A DNA stretch of 14,230 nucleotides from Zygnema cylindricum (lineage: Eukaryota; Streptophyta; Zygnematophyceae; Zygnematales; Zygnemataceae), in NCBI GenBank assembly GCA_037447655.1, contig JBBHKE010001812.1, forward strand, positions 1 through 14,230, given 5' to 3'. The notes beneath the pieces are model-generated. The model made no database searches, was not told the DNA's origin, and saw only the letters and a list, made by a program, of their open reading frames with translations. Position numbers and translations under genes: made by a program. Shown here piece after piece: positions 1-7,453 of the stretch (position 1 is the first letter of the stretch; each line of letters begins with the position of its first letter).

Positions 1-122
1 TCAAAAATCTGGCCGCAAACTTTACGTACGAATCATTAACTACCTCCGGCCGTACAGATATTTCGTTCTGACATTCCGTTTGAAGATTTTATTTAAGATT
101 TTCAAATCTGGACTCTAACCTA

Positions 123-295
123 CGTGGTGCTAATCATAATTGAGGAAGGTTTGTTACTGGCCCGACAAAATGGAATAGTCTTCCAGTAAACGCTGCCAGT
201 AGAATTTTCCGTACATTTACTGGGACGGCCTAATGGAATTCCACCCTAAGTTGAATTTATTGAATTTGCGATTTTTATTTTTTTGTTGATTGAAA
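123..295. repeat. Dispersed repeat D, copy 1
   Basis: About 170 bp align by eye with 3064-3235. Both start with cgtggt-x4-aatc, share ttactgg/tcactgg, cagtaaacg, cgtac-x-attactggga and the block gcct-a/g-atggaa, and end near ctaa followed by a T-rich stretch. Within each copy, inverted arms (ccagtaaa ... tttactgg) are kept, suggesting a folded mobile element. This copy lies just upstream of the decayed retroelement. Confidence 0.6.
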
Positions 296-299
296 GTAC

Positions 300-1698
300 A
301 AAAGCAAGTATTGTCAGTTGGAGGACCTCTTGCACTACGATGACCTTTCTTATCTTTACGACTTCTAAGTGGCATTTGCAATCGTCACACGTTGTGTTGC
401 TTAGCGTCCGGATGTTACCTTTATCTTGCCCGGATGTTACCACCAACTGCTCCATTTTTGTCTTCTCTTAAAGACTTTGAGGATAAAATAATTAGTGTGC
501 TCCACCACCTTGTTGGGCATGGGATTTTTGATCGGCCGAAGGCCTCCTTTGACTATCGTCAAGCTAGCCTTCCAATTTCAGACGGTGGCTTAGGTTTGGT
601 TTTTGTGGCTAGAGTTCTTTCTGTATCATATTTCGGTAGTCACGTTTTAGTGGCACCTACCATCATGTCTCGTTTTATCGTGGATGATGTCCCCAATTGG
701 GCCCACTTCGTCTTTAAAGTTGAGGAAAACCATTTCTTTTTCATGAGGCACTTCTCTCCGCTCATGCATTCCTACCACTTACTACCCGTAACCAAATGCC
801 ACCTGTTTTATCTCTTATTGTTGATAATAACTCTCGTCTGCAACAGTGGATATTCGAGCTGTTTGTAGCCACTAAATTCCATGATCTATTAAACGCGCTA
901 CCTTTTGCTCCATCGGTGCTCGTTTACTTTCGTGTTCTAAGCGGGGGGTTCGTGCATGGTTATTAGCCACAGCCATTTTCTTGACACTTCGTATGACATC
1001 TCACCAATTCACATATGTTATGCGCCTTCCTTTGGGTTTGCCTCACCCTCCTTTTTTTGGGCGCCCCCATTCTGTCTACAACCAACCTATTGATTTAGAC
1101 TGGATGACTTCGTTGCTAACACGGGGGTCAACGTACAGTTGCGCAAGATTTCGTTCGCGATATAGTTGTTGTGATTGGCACATAAAGCTACACTGTGAAG
1201 CGAGAATTTTCTCATATCCTCCCTCTTCGTTTCTAAATTTGAGGTCTCCAAAGTCCTCGAGTTAACTTGGTTTTCCTCCGCGGGACCAGACAGACCTTGG
1301 GTGATGTGGTCCTCACGGATCCGACTAAGACCCATGTTTCTTCTGGCGCGGCATTGCATACGGGCGTGGCGGCTCGGGACACAATGGCTTTTAAGGAAAG
1401 AGATCACGCTCACGAAGAACCGAGGCATTAGTTTGTCCCATTTGTTGCAGGAAGTATCGCCTCTTTGGAGAAGTCTTTTAATGATTTTCTCCACAATTGT
1501 GCTAAAAATGTGTTTGAATCAAGGGGTCTAGGGTGTCCTCCCTCCAGCATTCTCGTTACTTTTTATCGTCAACGTGTATCAATTGCCCTTTAACGAGCGC
1601 AAGCCGCAACCCTTCTACGCAGAAACACGGTGGCGGATGAATGGCAGAGCATCCTTGATCATCCACTAGGGGATCCACTACACATCCACGATCGTTGA
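300..1698 (+). pseudogene. Decayed 3' portion of a reverse-transcriptase (non-LTR-like) retroelement ORF
   Basis: Fragments in shifting frames line up, in order, with the region downstream of the RT domain in non-LTR-like elements. They include YLARMLPP (near 430), RQASLPISDGGLGL (near 559-600), RLQQW (near 835), RLPLGLPHP (near 1024-1050), QDFVRDIVVVIG (1144 on) and VVLTDPTKTH (near 1306-1335). The last long stretch (1291-1698, frame 1) runs to a TGA at 1696 but carries internal TAG and TAA codons. At least four frame changes and several stops make it non-functional. The order GGLGL, then LGLPHP, HD/QD-x-VRD, then V-x-x-x-DPT is a pattern I remember from retroelement proteins of plants and protists. 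The D-P-T end may belong to a restriction-like endonuclease domain, but that is inference. The RT catalytic domain itself lies outside the window or is lost. Confidence 0.68.
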
Positions 1699-1975
1699 AG
1701 GTGTGAACTTTAGCTTGTTAGGGTTGTGGGGCACCAAATACTGCAATTCTTCCCTTTATGTCTAGTTGTCTTTGGTGTATTTGTTTAATATTTCTTTAGT
1801 TTTCTTTTGAAGTGTTTAGTTTTTTAACCAGTTACTTTAGTTAGCTTTGACTTTTCCATATGTTTACTTAGCCTTACTCTCCTTTGGCTTTTGTAGTCTT
1901 TAAATGTTTTTTTTTAGCCTCTTATGTACCTCGATGGTTTTTCCAACACACTTTTTGAAATAAAGTTTTTCCTTT
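1699..1975 (+). other. AT-rich 3' tail of the decayed retroelement with AATAAA
   Basis: This T-rich stretch has no open frame and directly follows the last coding-like fragment. It ends with AATAAA at 1959-1964 followed by a pyrimidine run, as a 3' untranslated region would. No target-site duplication could be identified by eye, so the right end is not defined. Confidence 0.4.
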
Positions 1976-2322
1976 CGCTCACTCAATACTACAACCAACG
2001 TTCGATTCTCCAAAAAAATAAACACAATTAACAAGAGTACAGAAATGTGTGCGTGCTAAACTATATGATTCGGTGGGTGATGAGGTGGAGATAGTACAAT
2101 TGCAGTACAAAAAAGAAGGAACAGTGCCCCCCAGGGGGGGGGGGGAGCTTTGAGTTTTTTTTTGGACAAACCACCTTCACAAGTATCGCGATCGTTTTGA
2201 CCCGATAACTCATCACGATATATCATGATTTCATTGCGATATTATCCTTCTCGATATACCGGACTGATATATCGATTATCGGTAGGCCAAAATGATACAT
2301 ATTGAATATCTACAAGAGGCTG
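1976..2322. other. Non-coding spacer with C6-A-G12 run
   Basis: No gene is seen. The stretch holds a run of six C, one A and twelve G (2127-2145), a T-run, and a segment at about 2180-2290 rich in ATATATCGAT-type words. Confidence 0.6.
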
Positions 2323-2576
2323 TCGATGCACAACACTACACCGTCGATCGTAATTAGCGTGTATGTTTTTTTTGTCTCATAAAACATTTTTTCTCCGTAC
2401 ATACATGTCGGATTGTGGATCTGACGGTTGCGAATGAAAGGTAAGATTCTCAGCTTCCGATTGGTCGTTTCAAATTTAAAATACGACAAGTGTGTACGGG
2501 GAAAAGATGTTTTAAGTGGTGAAAAAAACATACACGCTAAATACGATCGACGGTGTAGTGTACACCGTGTATCGCT
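2323..2576 (+). mobile_element. MITE-like palindromic element, family 1, copy A
   Basis: Terminal inverted repeats of more than 50 bp are visible. The left end (acactacaccg, cgatcgta-ttagcgtgtatg, T-run, taaaacat, tctccgtac) mirrors the right end (gtacgggga, atgtttta, A-run, catacacgcta, cgatcg, cggtgtagtgt). The interior is about 90 bp and encodes nothing. The size, absence of coding and long inverted repeats fit a non-autonomous DNA transposon. No target-site duplication could be assigned because neighbouring elements share the same end sequence. Confidence 0.65.
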
Positions 2577-2579
2577 ACG

Positions 2580-2797
2580 GTACACTGCCCATCGTTATTA
2601 GTGTTAATAACACTAATTCGGTCGCGACTTTTTTTGGCCAAAAATCACAAAATATAGTTAACAACATTTTTTAAGGAAGTGGACTGAAATCTGCCACGTC
2701 ACCTTGCACTAAATTAGTATTATTAATTCTAATTTCGCATTTACACTATTTTTTCTTCAACACTAATAACGATTGGCGGTGTAGTACACCGTGCATC
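2580..2797. mobile_element. MITE-like element, family 2, copy B
   Basis: It is bounded by the perfect 15-bp inverted repeat ATCGTTATTAGTGTT at 2591-2605 and, inverted, at 2759-2773. A weaker match to the acggt...acaccg motif lies outside each arm. The interior (ggtcgcgact ... ctgccacgtc) matches an independent copy in intron 2 of the TOG gene at 8429-8600. It lies between the two inverted copies of family 1 and shares end sequence with them. Confidence 0.6.
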
Positions 2798-2809
2798 GCT
2801 ATTAGCGTT
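2759..2809. repeat. 51-bp near-perfect palindrome at an element junction
   Basis: It is symmetric about position 2784. The outer arms aacactaataacgat / atcgctattagcgtt differ at two places, both able to form G-U pairs in RNA. The inner arms cggtgta / tacaccg are perfect, and the 3-bp spacers do not match. It forms the right end of copy B and the left end of copy C at once. Confidence 0.75.
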
Positions 2810-3010
2810 AATAATATTTTCGCAACAGAAAACATATTTCCTCCGTACACATTTGTCCAATTTTCAATTTAAGACCGCCAATTGGAAGCTGAGAATGCTA
2901 CCTTTTAACCGTAACCGTCAGATCCACAATCCGACATGTATGTACGGAGAAAATATGTTTTAAGAGACGAAAAAAACTTTAACACTACACCGCGAATCGT
3001 TATTAGCGTT
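2797..3010 (-). mobile_element. MITE-like palindromic element, family 1, copy C (inverted)
   Basis: Reverse-complement copy of the element at 2323-2576. Positions 2913-2953 are a perfect 41-bp reverse complement of 2389-2429, and the flanking interior (cagcttcc-attgg, gacaaatgtgtacgg) also matches. The ends carry the same aacactacaccg and cgttattagcg modules. Confidence 0.65.
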
Positions 3011-3063
3011 ATGAACTCTATATCGGCACCCCAAAATTTTGACATTAATACCTTAAATAGAAT

Positions 3064-3235
3064 CGTGGTACCAATCGCAATCTAACACCTCATTCACTGG
3101 CACGACCTGATGGAAGGGTGCTACAAATTTTACTCCCAGTAAACGTGTTCGTACGATTACTGGGAACGCCTGATGGAAGGTTACCCTAATAGCGATTCGC
3201 TGTGTAGATTTAATGATTATTTTTGTCACTTGAAA
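3064..3235. repeat. Dispersed repeat D, copy 2
   Basis: Partner of 123-295. It contains the perfect 9-bp inverted arms tcccagtaa / ttactggga around the central cgtac, and a short direct repeat of cctgatggaagg (near 3106 and 3169). Its right end overlaps the left end of the palindromic-element copy at 3189-3415, so the two may be nested. Confidence 0.6.
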
Positions 3236-3415
3236 CATTTTTTCTCCGTACACGTTGTCGGATTATGGATCTACGGTTGTGATTGAAAAATGAAGACCTC
3301 ACCTTCCGATTGGCGGTCTTCATGTGAAAATCGGACAAATATGTACGGAGGAAGACTGTTTTAAGTGGCGAAAAAAAATAGTAACACTAATATCGATACA
3401 CGGTGTAATTGTTCA
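3189..3415 (+). mobile_element. MITE-like palindromic element, family 1, degenerate copy E
   Basis: It has the same orientation as copy A and shares ttttttctccgtac, gtcggatt-tggatct, cggttg, ccttccgattgg, gtacgg and ttttaagtgg followed by an A-run. The ends are more diverged (cgctgtgtag ... cgatacacggtgtaa). It is older or more mutated than copies A and C. Confidence 0.6.
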
Positions 3416-3424
3416 TATGGTCCA

Positions 3425-4077
3425 CGTTTCAACTCGTGAGAACAAATCAGCGCGATTTTAGCTCCTTCATTACGAGTCAAATCTGTTTCCCGTGTTGACG
3501 CCACTCACTTTCTCGTGTCGACGCCGGTCTCTGTCACTTTTTATGTACTTTTGCTTTGAATTACAAGCATAAAACGTACGGAATTAGACATTCGGTGGAG
3601 TACACATTCGGTGGAGTTTACATTCGGTACGGTAGTTCCTGATTTAGCGTAATCGTCTATCGACACTAAATCAATCATGTTTACATTAAGGTAACGGAAA
3701 GAAAAGTACAGTAGTACTTTAGGTTCGTAAGTTAGGGCTGCCGAATAAGTGTTACTACTGTGTAGCGTTTAACGTCTTGAAGAGAACTTCAACATACGAT
3801 TTCAAATCCTGCATCACGGCTTCGATCGGTCCTAAGAAAAAATTTAAACTTTCACATCACGTCTGGTTTGGTTTGGCATACTGTACCGCATTGAAGATTC
3901 GTGTGCATCAGAAAACCACATATTTGAACGTTACAAAATATGATGGAAGGTTCCACAAAATCTATTGGCCAGCACGGAACTACGGAGGTCGAGAAGTCAA
4001 AACTCTCCAAGTCTCCAAAGTCCAAACCATATTTCAAAAGTAGGCGTTTCTATTGTAGGCCTTTTGTAGGCGCCTTT
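3425..4077. other. Non-coding AT-rich spacer
   Basis: Open frames here are short, overlap on both strands and show no recognisable motif. The only structure seen is a three-copy 16-bp repeat at 3588-3632. Confidence 0.6.
3588..3632. repeat. Short tandem repeat, three units of 16 bp
   Basis: acattcggtggag begins at 3588 and 3604, and acattcggtacgg at 3620, giving an exact 16-bp period. The third unit is diverged at its end. Confidence 0.8.
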
Positions 4078-4255
4078 ATCGTAAGTTGTGTTATGGGCTG
4101 TTCATGTGATCTTCTTAGATCGCTACTTTGATCAGCTACCGTCCGATCGTCCAAATCTGACGATAGTCCGATCGTAAGTTGTGTTATGGGCTTTTCATGT
4201 GATCTTCTTAGATCGCTACTTTGATCAGCGACCGTCCGATTGTCCGAATCTGACG
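4078..4255. repeat. 93-bp tandem duplication, about 1.9 copies
   Basis: The block starting atcgtaagttgtgttatggg at 4078 recurs at 4171 and runs to ctgacg (4162 and 4255), with only a few substitutions (for example gctgttc/gcttttc, cagcta/cagcga). Each unit has several GATC words and partly self-complementary stretches. No gene overlaps it convincingly. Confidence 0.9.
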
Positions 4256-4933
4256 GTTTAAACAAAATATACCTCGAAACTCACAGAAAAAGAATTATTT
4301 GTCCGATTTTTTTTCAAAATTTAGACTTGACGTTTAATTCTCTATCGATCGATGTGCAACTCAACCCTGCTACTATTATTTTTCATTTTGCGACAAATAC
4401 AATATGGGGTCTTAAGGTCATATTGTATGTTTTGCATACAATAGGCATATTGTATGGGCCTACTTTCATACTTTTGAACTATGCTCCAAACCAACAAATG
4501 TGTCCTGTATCAAAATAGGCATGGGAGTGGCACAATTCGCATCTCTAATAAGGGTGGATGGTAGTCGTACTCAAAAAATATCGTACGGAATGAATGGATT
4601 ATGTGCGAATAATGGATCAAAAATTCAAAATGCGCAACAGTGCGAAATGAGAAAACCGTGCAAAATTTTCCAGAGACGGAACACTTGCACAGGACACATG
4701 TGACGTGAAACATTTTTTAACAGCTTTTGTGTCTGAATTTCATCGCAGTCAAAAGAACACAGTTACTGGGCATGTAAGACATGGAACTCCAACGTCATTT
4801 CAAGTGCACCAACATACTTCTTTCAACATCACTCCGTGTGCATCACATGCCACTTTTTTCCTTTGTGGTTTGGAAGGGCGGACTAAAATTTTGAAATTTG
4901 TTCTCAGTTTGTAGCCATTTCCTGTCTTTGTTG
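4256..4933. other. Non-coding spacer with a short hairpin
   Basis: No gene is recognised; the short open frames on both strands lack protein-like features. A perfect hairpin lies at 4421-4443. Confidence 0.55.
4421..4443. repeat. Perfect 9-bp inverted repeat (hairpin)
   Basis: tattgtatg (4421-4429), a 5-nt loop ttttg, and catacaata (4435-4443). The word catattgtatg occurs again directly downstream, and its complement-like tacaatatg just upstream, so several alternative pairings exist. Confidence 0.7.
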
Positions 4934-5146
4934 CTCCCTCTCTATCCCTCTCTACCTCTCTCTCTCTCTCTCTCTCTTTCTTTCTCTCTCTCTTTCTCTC
5001 TCTCTCTTTCTTTTTCGCTTCCTGGTTGGCACTGTTTGGTCTCTGGTTTTCTCCTTTTGTTCTCTTCAAACTCGGCTCTCTTTCTATCTCTGTCTCTCTC
5101 TTCTCTCTCTCTCTTTCGCGATCTTTCTCTTCCCCTCGGGCTGAAT
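4934..5146 (+). repeat. CT-rich microsatellite tract upstream of the TOG gene
   Basis: (CT)n mixed with CCCT and CTTT units, interrupted around 5022-5075. It ends about 1 kb upstream of the gene's ATG. Open frames on either strand translate to Ser/Leu or Arg/Glu repeats and are artefacts of the tract. Confidence 0.9.
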
Positions 5147-6130
5147 TAACGTCAGGCAAAGTAAGATAGCCGCCCTCTGTCTCATTTACGCAGAAACTGC
5201 CAGTATGCTTTCTTTTGGTAGCAACGTGGCATTTGATTTGTTCCATTTTTTATTAGCCAACTCTTTTTTTTCTTTACAATTTATCTTTCTTAATGGCAAT
5301 TCAATGCCATTCATAAAAATACTTCTTAAAATTTGATAAATTGAAAGTCGGTTTTTGGCTCATGTCGATAGAGTTTATTTTTTGTATTTTTTTTGTAAGA
5401 AAGAGAAAAGAATTATGAATTGCGGTTTGATTTCATCAGATTTGTATTTCATGAGCATTTGACGGTTTGTAAATGAAATACACCTCATATCTATATGATT
5501 TTTCCGCTATTTATTTCCGTAATAGTTGAAATATGAATTGAATGAACCTTTTTATTGCAGTTTTTCATTTTTTTTTCATAAAAGTACTTTGTTTGTCTCT
5601 TTGATTGTTTCTTATCAGATTATTCGATGACGATTCTGTAACTTCATTTTGAGCCTTTCTTGTTCTTTTCAAAATCTGTTCATTTTCTTGTCAAAGATTT
5701 GTCTTATAACTTTGAAGTTTGTATATTTTTGAAATTTGTCTTTCAGTGGTGAAATTAATTCTCATCTACTTTTTTTTTTTTTCGCTGCGGTCAGTGTACA
5801 ATGGTTGCAGTTACAAATTCTTTGTTTTTGTTTTTTCTTAACTTAAGCGAACAATTCCAATGTTCCTATTTGACGCAGTTCACTCTACCTAGTGGACCCC
5901 CCTTTGTTTTAAATTTATTAATTTAATTTATTATTATTATTATTGCGTTGTTGTTGTTGTTACGGCCATTATAATGCCGCGTGGCAATCCAAAATATCTG
6001 TGTCAATCCAACTATTTTTGTTTCTCTACACAAAAAATACTTTTGCACTTCTATTCTTTGCTTACATTCTGATTCTGATGACGTTTTTTTGGTGCATCTC
6101 TCCCTGCAACGTGGCAGCTCCTGATTGGCA
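5147..6130 (+). other. T-rich region upstream of the TOG gene start (promoter/5' UTR zone)
   Basis: This 1-kb stretch has no convincing coding sequence. It is T-rich with many T-runs, and has a TTA/TTG trinucleotide patch at about 5929-5962. The gene's promoter and 5' untranslated region must lie here or in the CT tract, but I could not assign a TATA box or start site with confidence. Confidence 0.5.
5929..5962. repeat. Short trinucleotide repeat (ATT)n then (GTT)n
   Basis: Repeats of attatt change into gttgtt after a gcg. The tract lies about 170 bp upstream of the gene's ATG. Confidence 0.75.
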
Positions 6131-6223
6131 ATGGCAGAGGAAGAGGTGGTGGCGGCTCCCAAAGTGGAGTACATAGTCTCGGAGGATCTCCCGGATGTGG
6201 ACTCTCCACAAGAATGTATAAAA
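6131..6223 (+). CDS. TOG gene exon 1 (residues 1-31)
   Basis: This exon begins with ATG GCA GAG and encodes an acidic segment containing YIVSEDLPDVDSPQ. It ends in phase 0 at AAA, directly before a strong donor (gtgagt at 6224). A TGA at 6122-6124 in the same frame rules out an earlier start. The SEDL-D-x-D-P-Q pattern resembles the N-terminus of the plant single-TOG proteins as I remember them. Confidence 0.8.
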
Positions 6224-7407
6224 GTGAGTTGATCTTATTCGCGATCCTTCAGACTTTTTTTTTTCCCTTGTTGTAATAATTAAATGCTGCATTAATTTGC
6301 AACCCTTTAAAACCCTAAAAAAGTAGAACCTGAAAGCTTAAAGCTCTCCCTCTCCATCTCCCTCTCTTTCTCCCTCTCCTTCTCCCTCTCGCTCTGGCTC
6401 TCCCTCTCCCTCTCCCTCTCTTTCTCCCTCTTCTCCTTCCTCTGCTTCTCCAACTCGTCTCCCTCGCCCTTCTCCCTATCCTCCTCCTCTCCTTCCTCTC
6501 CCTCTCCCTGTTCCTCTACTCCCAATCCCCCTCCCCCTCCCCCTCCCTCTCCCTCTTGTTTGTATATGCGTTGGAGTCTGTTGCATTGTCCATTTCCTTT
6601 TCTTTTTGTTCATCTTTCTACTGTAAACAGTAATTTGAAGATATTTAATTTATTGGTATGCCATGATTTTTTCGGGACTTCTATGCTACCAAGAACTTTT
6701 CTTCTCCAATAATTGGCAATTTCATCTTTTATTATTGTTTCTTTTCTCTTTCTCCTGTTGTCCCTCTCTTATGCTTAAGATTCATGCAAAAAAACAAAAC
6801 TTTGCCCATCGCTTTTAGTGTTAATTTATTTTTTGGGCATTCAAAGTACTTTTCCTCACTACACAGTTTTTAATCGTGACATCACAACTGAAAAGTAAGA
6901 TAACAAGTAATTGATTGACTTATTAAATTAAAAAAAATGATTGTTGAACATAAAGTAAAACGCTTTATTGCCTGAAAAATGTTTAATACTAACAGCAATT
7001 GGCAGTTTACTATTCCTTGCTGGCTTTACAACATTCTCCACTTTTTCTTAGACTCTGGCTTTGTTATTGGTGAAAATTCAATCCTCTTTCACAAATTTGG
7101 AGCCTGAGTAGTAGTTTAAGGAATTTGTTGTTTTGTTTCTATTCCTCCTTCTCTGTCCTTCTCGGTCTAATTGTCAAGAATTTTAGTGAAGTATCGCTTC
7201 AGGTTATTCTATATCCCGGAATAATCTCTTTTATTTTTAGGCAAGCGGCTGAAACATTGTGTTTAAAAGATTGGCTTCTCCTTTCCTCTCCTTCTCCTTG
7301 CTCTCTCTTTCTTTCCTCAAAACTAAAGAAAACATTGTTCGTTCTCTGGCTTCCATCCCTTTTACTTTTACCCTTTTACAGTCTCCGGCAGCAAGGTAGA
7401 CTCAAAG

Positions 7408-7453
<46 letters not shown>

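Noticed and set aside
392-868. 158-codon frame taken as an intact gene
   Set aside because: It holds only one fragment of a retroelement protein; the flanking conserved parts lie in other frames, so it is a pseudogene piece.
2310-2585. 91-codon minus-strand frame
   Set aside because: It lies wholly inside the inverted-repeat element A and has no motif; the palindromic structure explains the sequence.
3588-4255. Repeats considered as a CRISPR array
   Set aside because: The units are directly tandem without unique spacers, and the genome is eukaryotic.
4800-5246. Minus-strand frame of 148 codons with long Arg/Glu runs
   Set aside because: The composition is the translation of the CT microsatellite, and no motif lies outside the repeat.
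6307-6525. Minus-strand Glu/Arg-rich frame
   Set aside because: It is the antisense reading of the CT tract in intron 1.
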